From positions 1 through 53,247 of the forward strand of contig JAFRKJ010000040.1 in NCBI GenBank assembly GCA_017431785.1: a DNA stretch of 53,247 nt. The letters run 5' to 3'. A program made the translations under genes and the position numbers. Below, one piece after another: positions 20,501 to 26,941 of this stretch. Position 1 is the first letter of the stretch. The number at the start of each line of letters is the position of its first letter. Below the pieces are notes generated by a model that was given only the letters and a program-made list of their open reading frames with translations, did no database searches and had not been told where the DNA came from. The stretch is from Bacillota bacterium (GTDB lineage Bacteria > Bacillota > Clostridia > Peptostreptococcales > Anaerovoracaceae).

Positions 20501-22787
20501 GCCAAACCGTGAACTCGACAACGTAAGTGACATCATTCTCCAACTGGAAGGTTTCGCCCATATCCCAATGGACCGCTCCATCAGTCTCACTATATGTCGC
20601 TGCTGCACATCCATCTGCAGCGCGGGTTGTCCACTCTGTCTTGTGCGCGTAATCAGCTCCATACTTGTTATTCTCGCCGCCATAGCGGTAGTATTTGAAA
20701 CTGTTTGGATCTACGGTCTGCATGACCTTCATCTCGGCATTCGTCAGAGCTGTAATACCGTCGGTAATCTCCACATCGCCAAAGCCAAGGTTTGTCTTAA
20801 TGGACTGAGTGATGTTTGCAAAGGCTTCTTCAAGAGCAGCTGAATCCGTTGCAAGGTAAGCCGTGCCGCCTCCCGCTTCATCTACAAGGTTCTGTACCTT
20901 GGTAACATCCGCTGAAACGCCGATAGCATAGAAGGTCTTATTGCTATCAAGAATCGATTTCACTTCCTCTGCAGCATAGTCGAAGTTTCGATTAGCACTG
21001 TCATTATTACCTTCGCCATAAACATGATTATTTCTATAGTATTGGTATGTAGTATTGCTATTATACGTTTCAGTACGAAGAGCATTATTGTCTACATCAC
21101 CACGGCTGACGCGGAATGTTGGGTCACCATCTGTTACGAATACTACATATGTCGCAGCATCACTGTCGACAGCCATTCTATTCGCAACAGAAAGCGCCTG
21201 TTCCCAGTTCGTACCACCGCTAGCTGTCAGACCGTCGACCGCATCTTCATATGTGTCGTAGTCATCCGTAAACTCTTGAACTGTGCTTGCAGTAGTTGAG
21301 AAGGACACAAGTGCCATCTTAACACCGGTAATATCCCCATCCAAAAGTGTTTCGGCCATGTTCTTTACTGCATTTTTGGCCGTATTTAAGCGCCAAATAT
21401 TGTCACCACCCATGGAACCTGACCGGTCAAAAACAACGATAACATTAGCTTTTGTTGACCTTTCGTAAGGGGCCTCACCACCGCTGATGCTAAGAGATAC
21501 GGTATTAGTGCCATTACCATTATTTGTTGAGGACTTGCCGAACTGTGGTGTAGCCGAACCTTGCGGCCAATCACTTTCTTGAGCATCGTCAATTACCGGA
21601 GTACCACCTGTTGTCGGGTCCGCTTTCTTCTTATAGACAACATAAATGTCGTCATTGTTAGACATCTCAGTCCAGTTTACATTATTAGTACCTGTATACC
21701 GCCAGTAATTGTTATTGTTCTTACTTAGAATTGGCGCAATTCTGTTCGCATTGGTATCTGTATTCCTATATGTATATGAATACTCATATCCATCGATATC
21801 ATAAATCAGGAATGCAGGTGACGATGAGTTGGCATTCATGTCTGGATGCGTGTTGTCCGGATTCGCAATCGTCAGCTCATTCCCATTCTCATCGACATAG
21901 TGAACTGTTACAGTACGTGCGTTATAACCTGTTCTCCACGTAATCGTAAATGTTGAGAAAACATCAACGTTGAAATCTGTCTCCGCTGTTTCTTTCTTTT
22001 CTTTTACGTTGATTTCTCCGAGGTCCTTATCCTTTGTTGCTTCCTTGCTGTCCACTGTCGCAACTTTTTCAACGACAATATCACCTGTACTTTCGTTCAG
22101 GTGCTGGATCTCCATGGATGCTGCCAGGTCCTCTGCGGCAACTCCCTCAGGAAGTTCTTTGAACTCAACGCTTACGGAAACTTTGCTCTCAGGTTCGACA
22201 ACATTGCCATCCTTATCGCGGATAGTCAAATCGAAGGCTGCCATACCCAAGTCTTCCTGTTCTTCCTTGGTGGTCTGTGAGAACACGGAGTTGCCGTCCT
22301 CATCATCTACCAAGGCTTGCTTAGCGTCTTTGTACTCTTTGTCCTTCTGTGAGAATTCCGTGATGAAAAGCTCTGCATCTTTAGGAATCATCGCGTCGGC
22401 GTCATAGGAAACGGTGATTTTGTACAAGTCACTCTCCTGTTTCAAATCGCCGCCCGAGAATTCAGAATCAGCATCTGCATCTTCTTCTGATGCGATCTCA
22501 TCATCTGAGGCATCCTCATCATTCGTTGTGTCTTCCTTCGTTGTCTTTGCCTTCGTTGCTTCTGTTGCCTCCGTCTGAGGTTCATCCTTCTGCACAGCTT
22601 CTGTAGCTTCTGTTGGTTCATCCTGAACCACTTCAGTCTGTACATCGTTCTGAACGTCATCAGGAGCAACTTCCGGCTCTGCCGCATACGCAAACAGTGA
22701 TGTCGGTATGAATGTGACCGTCATCATGACTGAAAGCATTGCAACGAGAAGTCTCTTACCTAAGGTCTTCTGTTTTCGTTCTTTCAT
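11571..22787 (-). CDS. Giant vWA/Spy0128-repeat fibre or adhesin protein (3738 aa)
   Basis: A signal peptide covers ~1-36 (FAYAAEPE), followed by a Glu/Thr-rich acidic segment to ~115. A vWA domain lies at ~445-640 with MIDAS motif DRSGS starting at Asp454. A Cna/DUF-type beta region fills ~850-1160. About 19 Spy0128-type (FctA pilin backbone) modules of 115-140 residues follow at ~1160-3590, then a last Cna-like domain. Nearly every repeat keeps the Lys (VTK or ATK), Glu (YTITE) and Asn (TNTY) expected to form intramolecular isopeptide bonds, which would make a stiff, protease-resistant stalk with the vWA head at the tip. The C-terminus is hydrophilic (KGEQKAGTEKRAGTEKSPGD), with neither LPXTG nor a membrane helix, which is odd for the family. 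Attachment may be through the TasA-like partners encoded 18 nt downstream (inference). Confidence 0.92.
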   Translation of the reverse strand: MKERKQKTLGKRLLVAMLSVMMTVTFIPTSLFAYAAEPEVAPDDVQNDVQTEVVQDEPTEATEAVQKDEPQTEATEATKAKTTKEDTTNDEDASDDEIASEEDADADSEFSGGDLKQESDLYKITVSYDADAMIPKDAELFITEFSQKDKEYKDAKQALVDDEDGNSVFSQTTKEEQEDLGMAAFDLTIRDKDGNVVEPESKVSVSVEFKELPEGVAAEDLAASMEIQHLNESTGDIVVEKVATVDSKEATKDKDLGEINVKEKKETAETDFNVDVFSTFTITWRTGYNARTVTVHYVDENGNELTIANPDNTHPDMNANSSSPAFLIYDIDGYEYSYTYRNTDTNANRIAPILSKNNNNYWRYTGTNNVNWTEMSNNDDIYVVYKKKADPTTGGTPVIDDAQESDWPQGSATPQFGKSSTNNGNGTNTVSLSISGGEAPYERSTKANVIVVFDRSGSMGGDNIWRLNTAKNAVKNMAETLLDGDITGVKMALVSFSTTASTVQEFTDDYDTYEDAVDGLTASGGTNWEQALSVANRMAVDSDAATYVVFVTDGDPTFRVSRGDVDNNALRTETYNSNTTYQYYRNNHVYGEGNNDSANRNFDYAAEEVKSILDSNKTFYAIGVSADVTKVQNLVDEAGGGTAYLATDSAALEEAFANITQSIKTNLGFGDVEITDGITALTNAEMKVMQTVDPNSFKYYRYGGENNKYGADYAHKTEWTTRAADGCAAATYSETDGAVHWDMGETFQLENDVTYVVEFTVWPSQAAYDLVADLNNGLRTYASLTDAEKAQVVEVTPPTATTTGTYALKTNTDQVNATYNKTTKTGDTVTISDTTDIDANYTEGTLQNMSLDSDDITVKKEWHNALDPRVETGITLTVTKDGSAYLDNVSLNNGNNWTSGKEYISTGFITKTSDGRYNVREKGHEYTVTEPASFSYYWDLTADVYRPMVINGTLTMLIKTDNPTGTEGTDYYVIDGKSYQVSETTHPQLVAKNDRRSNLNLSKNVETNPNPNPNATFTYTITVTDINGDAVWFGAQDKDGNTVPIENYSSNVTPQVDASGNPTGSYSVPSGAQFTISIKDGWNVRFFNLPTGTTYSIQETAMSTGYGFVKAETSTEVTDPDYAADYQATPGTVRGDTVTGTIDQPNNVFSVAYTNKVTAATAEPEVTKQLSGRDWTASDSFQFKLEPVTENAPMPAGTIDDEKTVTADSNNKTVGFGTIMFSEEGEYEYTITEIKPQNPIAGVVYDETPHTVKITVSKDANGDLVAAVKYDGDQNSLTVTNTLTPVTAAPQVTKTLNGREFKDDDSFTFTIVGEDDNTPMPAQTTATANKASNWIAAFGNISYNSVGTYKYTITETKGSADGVTYNTTPINVVVTVSTDADNKLVTSIKYDGEASASVENTFTPVTQDLEVTKILSGRDWEDADSFTFTLAAGESQNAADETITTPMPAEAGRTATATKDDPQTEVNENIAKFGTITFNEAGTYRYTITEEQGDLDGVAYDTTPKNVVVTVSKDSATNALSVTSVKYEEKDALSVTNTFVPSTEVPIQVTKALTGRDWNNTDSFEFTLTAGSAPAGVTAPMPANTTATATKANPIASFGTVKFNKAGTYTYIIKETKGTADGITYDTSEHVLTVVVTKGAGNVLTTSWSYDGGEDLEGLTVTNRFSPTSAQIEATKVFDSWGKANSFTFKLAAKTAGAPMPAGLAEDGTKTVQVTESSKTAVFGTIEFTEAKDYTYTVTEVNDGVDGVTYDTTPHEVTVHVVKDTDTNELTATVDYGSAEKLEIENTFTPVQESIEVTKDFGKNDWAKAGAGFRFELKAGTNTAGVTTPMPAGSSEGSKIGTATEANKTVDFGDITFEKAGTYNYTITEQNDGADGVTYDTTPHNVVVTVTKGDDNALTATVKYDGENSLTVENTFEPVTVPIDVTKNFTGRDWTNSDKFIFKLEPVSDDAPMPPASGLTEALGDLLTEGDSRTVEITKDTPDYTDTFGTITFEKADTYTYKITEVRGSADGVAYDTSTHTVVVTVSKDPDTNALTAEVTYDGEASASLTVDNTFTPAEAPIQVTKQINDWGQTDSFTFTLEAKGGAPMPASAEGNTMTAKATEVAPTAVFGTIKYPAAGDYRYTITEKDDGVDGVTYDTSEHTVVVHVDKNANTNALTATVTYDTDQEELIITNRFASSKTSLQATKSFADWGKADSFEFTLAPVDGAPMPAGATDNKVVMEVTEDNPTAIFGEIEYKKAGTYSYTITETAGTADGVTYDTTPHNVVVTVSKGEGNALTAEVKYDNADSLTITNTYKPVKKELEATKSFSDWGKAESFTFELAPGESQDAEGETIDTPMPADASGGKVSKTVTADNLKALFGEIEFEKAGIYKYTITEVNDHVDGVTYDTTPHEVVVTVTKGDAPKNELSAAIEYDGKTSLTITNSYSESNGVKLEATKDFEDWGKADNFTFDLAAVTEGAPLPTNTVATATSTNGKKAVFDEIKFGKAGDYIYTITERDGGVPGVTYDTMPHTVTVHVVKDPETNALTATPEYETENGLTVTNTFTPVTTHAEVTKAFEDWGKADSFTFDLAAVTEGAPMPAEAGRSATATQASPTAVFGDISFDTVGKYEYTITERNGGADGVSYDTTPKKVTIVISPTSDTDNTLKATVTYGEDNADSLIVTNTYSKSNDVELKATKSFNDWGKAESFTFTLADAGNDIEGVDTNPMPANTRVTATEENKTAIFGKVQFEKAGEYKYTITEIDDHEDGVTYDTTPKTVVVTVTKAEDATNALTATVKYEDADELTIVNNYKSTKATLQATKAFNDWGKAESFTFDLAGVEKDGKLPPMPSTTEATATKGSPVAAFPEITFEKAGVYEYTITERNDGADGVSYDTTPHKAVVTVAKKSETDNTLVATVKYDDTEDSLIVTNTYTAVKKGIEVTKNFNDWGKADSFTFTLEAQGNAPMPEGVTGTTKTAMATKDAPTAEFGDITFEKAGEYKYTITETDDHADGVTYDTKSYEVVVTVSKDPDTNKLTAAVKYDGDKDKLTVTNTYKPLVAEDLIKATKEFNDWGKADSFTFKLEAVSNTAGLETTPMPASDTVKATKDKKTAVFGTITYEKSGEYKYTITEINDHVDGVTYDETPHEVIVTVAKKSDTDNTLVATVTYDGEESLTIENTYTPLVTEDLLQVTKELSGRDWLDADEFEFTLEGVDGAPMPKGSIIDTILGKETRTAKATKANQTAVFGEITFEKAGTYKYTITEVDGGKGGITYDMNTYEVTVVISKDPDTNALEVESVTYDEDKEALTVTNTYRAVGSAEFDAQKTLRGRDLAEGEFEFELKLDGTTVGGTEANDADGKVTFDAIQFVKETGKDQTGDHTVTISEVVPADDADKLGGVTYDTTVATIPVTVTDNGDGTLDIKYDGKDKAPTPEFINDYEARGELVLDGLKTLEYGDLAEQSFDFVILDGDGSEVATATAGGEGADVEGDADTKAGTSSEFTFSTIEYVKKYDAESEKTIDETGDYTYTIKEVIPDDAVNTKTGKTYKEDPAADGIFELGNYRYDNSVKTVKVTVEDNGDGTLQVTKDPAEVEYDAEFTNTRAYTDITITKELENFVQHDGVNDVTLAFRVVDKETKGKKFSAAGGIKFSAAEVEAGKVKTVTISRIPTDIPVEVTEVYASNFTTDEPTVTLKLEDGVYKASFKNVYDNLNYNSGEINNYTKNDTGGYDFSGKGEQKAGTEKRAGTEKSPGDNAVD
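12000..19310 (-). repeat. ~19 tandem Spy0128-type coding repeats (about 350-420 bp each)
   Basis: The repeats are recognised by recurring DNA words such as TGCCTT(G/A)CCCCAGTC (DWGKA), GTGTA(C/T)TTGTA (YKYTI) and the GTATC(A)TA block (VTYDT). Units vary in length and sequence, unlike the homogeneous 273-bp array at the left edge. The subgroup with DWGKA(D/E)SFTF is most alike and forms the central block; repeats with SGRDW flank it at both ends. Confidence 0.85.
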
Positions 22788-22866
22788 AACACTACCTGCC
22801 CCTAATCATTTGATAAGATAAAAATTTATTAATATAAACAGGAAACTAATGCGCACTAAAAATAGT

Positions 22867-22893
22867 GGGCATAATCCAAGATGGATTATACCC
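22867..22893 (-). promoter_or_regulatory. -10 box inside a 12+3+12 inverted repeat, upstream of the giant fibre gene
   Basis: On the minus strand GGGTATAATCCA, TCT, TGGATTATGCCC form an inverted repeat with a single G-U-type mismatch. The left arm contains a perfect TATAAT (plus-strand 22885-22890), about 98 bp before the start codon. No good -35 lies 16-18 bp upstream, which suggests an activator-dependent promoter. The hairpin is followed by ACTATTTTT, so a terminator or attenuator for the kinase transcript is the alternative reading. Confidence 0.5.
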
Positions 22894-22910
22894 TATTTTC
22901 ACAGAAAAAA

Positions 22911-22952
22911 CACATGAATTGGCAAAAAAATAGAAAAAATGGCATGAACGTG
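22911..22952 (-). promoter_or_regulatory. Candidate LytTR-type binding region for the giant fibre gene
   Basis: The plus-strand copies CACATGAA (22911-22918) and GGCATGAA (22941-22948) are 30 bp apart, centred near -37 and -67 relative to the start implied by the TATAAT box. The 12-mer GGCATGAACGTG (22941-22952) recurs exactly, in reverse complement, upstream of the other giant gene at 8483-8494. Binding by the LytTR regulator encoded at 24298-25029 is inferred. Confidence 0.4.
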
Positions 22953-22981
22953 AAAGAATAACCAATTGATGGAAATTGCAG

Positions 22982-24301
22982 TCAGATAATGGAAATTCTG
23001 GTGTCGACCATGAACTCGGAATCCGTGTTGCTGATGTTCATCTCACCATTGTACTTAGACACGATAGCGCGCATGGACGGAATGCCCAGACCGGACCCGC
23101 CATCTTCTGCTCTGGTGCTGTGATAACCATACTTGTCTTTTCGCACCTGTCCATCAAAAGAGTTTGTGGAAACAATGAACAGCTCATTGTCAAACGGCGC
23201 TTTGACCGTCAATGCGAATCGGCGGTCTTTTGGCGAAACCGTTTCGCATCCGAGGATCGCATTTTCCCCAAGGTTCTGCAGATAGTTCGCAACGTCTACA
23301 GATTGCTGCTCCTCCATCATTGGAATATCTACACTCAAATCAAATTGAATCTCAGATTCATCACAGCGGTCTGCAATGGTATTCAGTACCGCATTCAGAA
23401 TTCCATCTTCACAATACTGGTGTACGGAATCTGTCGGCATGGTTTCCAGTCTTACATCAAGATACCGGAGCACTTCTTCGACCTTGCCCTCCCTCAACAG
23501 CTTTTGGGCAAGCAGCATTGCATGCTTAATATCGTGGCGGACAATTCTGTTTTCCTCCAGCGTCTGCTTCATCGTCTCGTATTGTTGCCTTTGCATTTTG
23601 AAAACGGTCTTCTGTGCTTTGAGCTGATCGATCGACATGAGCGTTTTACCAACATCGAGAAAACGATATACCATGTAACAGTACATAAAAATCGTGACGA
23701 CGGCCAGGCCCACTACACTGAAATAAATGAAAGGATCATCATCCGGACGAAAAATCAACGGAACAGTTATGACAAGCACAACAAATACGCCCGCCGAAAT
23801 AGGGATGGAGCTAAGCCATATCCAATCGAGTTTCAGATTATCAACCATAAATGTGCCATTCCGTTTGAACGGCTTGTAGAACATGACCGCCATCAAAAGC
23901 GCAAATCCAACCTGCATGATATTTGAAATCATATCGTTATCTGCCATAGCTTCACTTCCGAAGAGCCCCCTATATATAATGTAGGTAACTTCAGAAGCCA
24001 TCGCCATCATCGCGCATACCGCGGCAAATACTCCAAGGTTCTGACTGACGGACGCCTTTGTGGAATAAATGTAATAGATACAAAAGATTACAAGAAACGG
24101 AAGCAGTGTGAGCGTGCTGTCCGTATTGTTCGTCACAATCTCTATTGCGAGAATTCCGGCTGCAGCAAAAACGAACAGAATCAGGCAATCGCGAACGATT
24201 CTGCCTTTTGAAAACCGCAGCTGGTTCCGCATGGGGAGATAGCACATAGAACCCGCCGGTAAGATGATCAGTGTTGAAATCGACGTAGTCAGTGCAGTCA
24301 T
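22982..24301 (-). CDS. GHKL-type sensor histidine kinase (AgrC/VirS-like)
   Basis: The kinase has 439 residues. About seven hydrophobic segments fill residues ~1-215 and form a membrane sensor. A short dimerisation helix follows with the phospho-acceptor motif RHDIKH (His near residue 255), then a GHKL ATPase domain with the N-box-like NYLQNLGENAI and a late GSGLGIPSMRAIV glycine motif. This architecture is that of kinases paired with LytTR regulators, which often sense peptides or envelope state. Its ATG overlaps the regulator stop by 4 bp. No autoinducer-peptide gene is visible nearby, so the signal is unknown. It lies upstream of, and on the same strand as, the fibre genes, which it probably controls. 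Confidence 0.9.
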   Translation of the reverse strand: MTALTTSISTLIILPAGSMCYLPMRNQLRFSKGRIVRDCLILFVFAAAGILAIEIVTNNTDSTLTLLPFLVIFCIYYIYSTKASVSQNLGVFAAVCAMMAMASEVTYIIYRGLFGSEAMADNDMISNIMQVGFALLMAVMFYKPFKRNGTFMVDNLKLDWIWLSSIPISAGVFVVLVITVPLIFRPDDDPFIYFSVVGLAVVTIFMYCYMVYRFLDVGKTLMSIDQLKAQKTVFKMQRQQYETMKQTLEENRIVRHDIKHAMLLAQKLLREGKVEEVLRYLDVRLETMPTDSVHQYCEDGILNAVLNTIADRCDESEIQFDLSVDIPMMEEQQSVDVANYLQNLGENAILGCETVSPKDRRFALTVKAPFDNELFIVSTNSFDGQVRKDKYGYHSTRAEDGGSGLGIPSMRAIVSKYNGEMNISNTDSEFMVDTRISII

Positions 24302-25029
24302 GATTGTTCCTCACGTATTTTATCGAACTGGTACGATCGCCATGTGGCGATGAGTGAGCTCCTGTCTCTATGACGAATCGGCAACCATGTATCGTCAATC
24401 ATTCTGCAGTCTCCTTCTTCGATGCTCTTGATATGATCCATGTTGACGAGCACGCCTTTGTTGATCTGAAGGAAACACTTCCCCGTTTCCAATTGATCAA
24501 GAAGCTCACGAAAAGTCATCCTCAGGCGCACTGGCTCTCCATTCAGTATGCGGATGTTCAGATAGTGACCGTCCGTATAGGCGCATATAATCGTTTGATG
24601 CGGAATCTGGAGTTCCTGGGTGCCCTGCTTGACTGACAGTTTCTTTGTCACCGGGAGCACTTTGATTGCATCATCTAAAACATTCTGCACCTGGTGCTCA
24701 AGTTCTTCCTTCATGATATAGGAGAACGCATGCACGGCAAATGCTTCCGGCATGTGATCGGAACTGCTCGTCAGAAAAATGATCATGCACTGCGGATCTC
24801 TGCGCCGCAATTTCCTGGCCGCCTCGATGCCGGTCACTTCCTGTCCATCAAAATAGATGTCCATGAAAACGATGTTGTATTGTTCTTGCTGCGCCTCTTT
24901 CAGAAATTCTGCCGCGTTATCGTAGCCGCTGAGGTCAATCATGACTCCCTTCTCTTCGCTATAATGACCGAGCAGTGCTCCCATCTGCTGCAGGATTTCC
25001 TGATTGTCATCGACACATGCGATTTTCAT
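24298..25029 (-). CDS. LytTR-family response regulator
   Basis: The product has 243 residues. A receiver domain occupies ~1-120, with acidic pair DD at 7-8, phospho-acceptor Asp near 57 in VFMDIYF, and a conserved Thr/Ser (LTSSSD) and Lys (IMKEE). A LytTR DNA-binding domain follows at ~135-235 (CAYTDGHYLNIRI, FLQINKGVLVNMDHIKSIE). It overlaps the SipW-like gene upstream and the kinase downstream by 4 bp each, so the three are co-translated. LytTR proteins bind paired short direct repeats; candidate sites lie upstream of both giant surface genes. A dedicated regulator of the fibre locus is the natural reading. Confidence 0.92.
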   Translation of the reverse strand: MKIACVDDNQEILQQMGALLGHYSEEKGVMIDLSGYDNAAEFLKEAQQEQYNIVFMDIYFDGQEVTGIEAARKLRRRDPQCMIIFLTSSSDHMPEAFAVHAFSYIMKEELEHQVQNVLDDAIKVLPVTKKLSVKQGTQELQIPHQTIICAYTDGHYLNIRILNGEPVRLRMTFRELLDQLETGKCFLQINKGVLVNMDHIKSIEEGDCRMIDDTWLPIRHRDRSSLIATWRSYQFDKIREEQS

Positions 25030-25523
25030 TTTTCCTGCCCCCTGTTCTTTCGCCCGACTCTTCTGCCGACTTCCGCCAGCAGGTATCCGGCCAGGATGAT
25101 CATCGCTGCTGCAATCTTGCCCATGACAGTTCCAAGTGCTCCCGTAATCGCTCCGATGACAGGGACGTGCGCAACAACTCTTCCCTCTACATTTGTGTAT
25201 AATGCAGGCCGCATATCAATGCCGTTGTTGGCGTCACCCTTGGTGATGATCTTCTGTGTGTCTGTATCATTTTCGACGACGCGGTGGGTAATTGGCGTGC
25301 CGTCCTTACTGTCATAAAACAGGATCACATCACCCTCCTGCAGTGTCGCCGGTTCACAGCTCTTTACATAGATGAGACTGTTTACCGGGATGGCAGGCGT
25401 CATACTTCCTGAAACAACAACATAAGAGCTGAGTCCGAATAACCTGGGCACTGTTACTGCCAGACAAACAACGATGACAGCAACGATCAGAATTGTTCCG
25501 ATTATATTACAAAGTTTCGCCAA
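25026..25523 (-). CDS. sipW: SipW-like (ER-type) type I signal peptidase
   Basis: The product has 165 residues, starting at TTG 25523; SD AGGAGA stands 5 nt upstream and no ATG is available. An N-terminal membrane helix spans ~8-28, the catalytic Ser lies in VVVSGSMTPAI, and the second catalytic position is His in THRVVE rather than Lys, which defines the ER/SipW class. A C-terminal helix lies at ~130-150 before a basic tail (RRVGRKNRG). In Bacillus, SipW processes TasA and TapA. Here it heads the transcript for the two-component system and stands upstream of TasA-like genes with matching signal peptides, so those are the likely substrates. Having regulator genes between sipW and its substrates differs from the Bacillus tapA-sipW-tasA order. 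Confidence 0.92.
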   Translation of the reverse strand: MAKLCNIIGTILIVAVIVVCLAVTVPRLFGLSSYVVVSGSMTPAIPVNSLIYVKSCEPATLQEGDVILFYDSKDGTPITHRVVENDTDTQKIITKGDANNGIDMRPALYTNVEGRVVAHVPVIGAITGALGTVMGKIAAAMIILAGYLLAEVGRRVGRKNRGQEK

Positions 25524-25576
25524 TGGATTCTCCTGTTTTGATTCATTCGTTCTTTGATTGATTATTTCTACAATTT

Positions 25577-25604
25577 ATTATATCCCTTCCGCCATCAAAG
25601 TCAA
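25577..25604 (-). promoter_or_regulatory. Sigma-A-type promoter of the SipW operon
   Basis: On the minus strand TTGACT (25599-25604), a 16-bp spacer and a perfect TATAAT (25577-25582) lie about 55 bp before the TTG start. A second TTGACT abuts it at 25605-25610 (TTGACTTTGACT), which leaves the exact -35 slightly ambiguous. Confidence 0.75.
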
Positions 25605-25672
25605 AGTCAATGTAGGAATCGCAGCAAATCAAACAGACCACTCTCGTTAGCTCACACCTGCAACGGCTTCTG

Positions 25673-25701
25673 TTGTTCTGTCTCGCTATGGATGATAAAA
25701 T
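25673..25701 (+). promoter_or_regulatory. Candidate promoter of the iron alcohol dehydrogenase gene
   Basis: TTGTTC (25673-25678), a 17-bp spacer and TAAAAT (25696-25701) stand 51 bp before the ATG, with SD GAGGTG just upstream of the start. The 229-bp gap it shares with the divergent SipW operon holds no other clear element. Confidence 0.55.
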
Positions 25702-25752
25702 AAAGCCATCAGCAAAACCAACAAGTACTTACAAAAGCAATGAGGTGAAACT

Positions 25753-26928
25753 ATGGACTATAAATGCACAAACCCGTTTGAATTTACTCTGCCGACGAAG
25801 ATCGTTTTCGGACCGGGATGCGTGAAGCATTTGCCGGATGCTATCAAGGAAATCGGCGGCAGAAAACCGCTTGTTATCACGGACCCTGGCATTCGCAAAG
25901 CTGGCATCGATCAGATCATCACAAACCTACTGGATGCAGCTGGTATCGAATACGGATTGTTCGATGGCGTCGAAGCTAATCCGAAAGATGTAAACGCAGA
26001 AGCTGCTACAAAAGCAGCCCGCGAAGTTGGTGCGGATTTCCTGATTGCAGTCGGCGGCGGCAGCCCGATCGACTGCGCTAAGGCAGTCGGAGTTTTACTT
26101 GCCCACGATGCGGAGTTCATAAAACCATATGAAGGTAAAACGGCAGCGACACTTCCGAACCCACCGCTCATTACAATTCCGACGACATCGGGAACAGGAA
26201 GCGAGATCACATTCTCATCGGTCATCACTGACACGAAGAACAAATACAAGATGACAGTCAAGAGTCCATACACGGCAGCGACCACCGCATTGTGCGATCC
26301 GGAGCTGACGCTCACCGTTCCGCCAGCTGTAACTGCGGCGACCGGCGTGGACGCATTGACCCATTCCATCGAAGGTTTCACAGCAACATGCTCCGAACCG
26401 ATCGGCGATGCAGCTGCACTCTATTCCATTGAGCTCATTGCGAAGAACCTCGTCGGAGCATATAAGGACGGTTCTGATCTTGGAGCACGGAGCAACATGC
26501 TCATGGCAAGCATGCTCGGCGGCATCTCATTCAGCCACTCCGACGTCGCCAGTGTCCACTGCATCGCGGAAGCATTGGGGAGCATGTACGATCTGCCTCA
26601 CGGAACTTGCAACGCGATATTCCTTCCGTACGTCATGGAGTACAACATGGACTACTGCATCGACCGCTATGCTCGCGTTGCTACTGCACTTGGTCTTACC
26701 TTCGACACAGATGCTGAGGGTGCTGCAAAGGCAGTCGAATACGTCAAGCAGTTGACCAAGGATGTAGAGCTTCCGACCTTCGCTTCTCTGGATCCTGATC
26801 CTGCTGACTTCCCTGCCCTTGCGCAGATGGCGTACAACAACGGCTCCAACGGAAGCAATCCTCGTCCAATGGAAGTCTCAGATTACGAAGCGCTTTTAAA
26901 GATCGTTTACGAAGCAGGCAATAAATAA
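25753..26928 (+). CDS. Iron-containing alcohol dehydrogenase
   Basis: The product has 391 residues, the usual length for the Fe-ADH family. Seen: the nucleotide-binding GGGSPIDCAKA near residues 97-107, GTGSEIT near 150, and the metal-binding region with HSIEGF, then H in SVHCIAEALG and H in LPHGTCNA (DxxxH, H, H pattern). It should catalyse NAD(P)H-dependent reversible oxidation of an alcohol in the cytoplasm; 4-hydroxybutyrate, 1,3-propanediol or butanol are common family substrates and cannot be told apart here. It shares an operon with a 3-hydroxyacyl-CoA-dehydrogenase-like gene 13 nt downstream, which hints at fermentation of a short hydroxy acid or alcohol. Confidence 0.9.
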   Translation: MDYKCTNPFEFTLPTKIVFGPGCVKHLPDAIKEIGGRKPLVITDPGIRKAGIDQIITNLLDAAGIEYGLFDGVEANPKDVNAEAATKAAREVGADFLIAVGGGSPIDCAKAVGVLLAHDAEFIKPYEGKTAATLPNPPLITIPTTSGTGSEITFSSVITDTKNKYKMTVKSPYTAATTALCDPELTLTVPPAVTAATGVDALTHSIEGFTATCSEPIGDAAALYSIELIAKNLVGAYKDGSDLGARSNMLMASMLGGISFSHSDVASVHCIAEALGSMYDLPHGTCNAIFLPYVMEYNMDYCIDRYARVATALGLTFDTDAEGAAKAVEYVKQLTKDVELPTFASLDPDPADFPALAQMAYNNGSNGSNPRPMEVSDYEALLKIVYEAGNK

Positions 26929-26941
26929 TAAGGAAAGAAAA

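Noticed and set aside
22976-23926. 316-codon plus-strand frame opposite the sensor kinase
   Set aside because: It is antisense to a clear GHKL kinase, has no SD, and its translation shows no recognisable domain and a composition typical of antisense frames.
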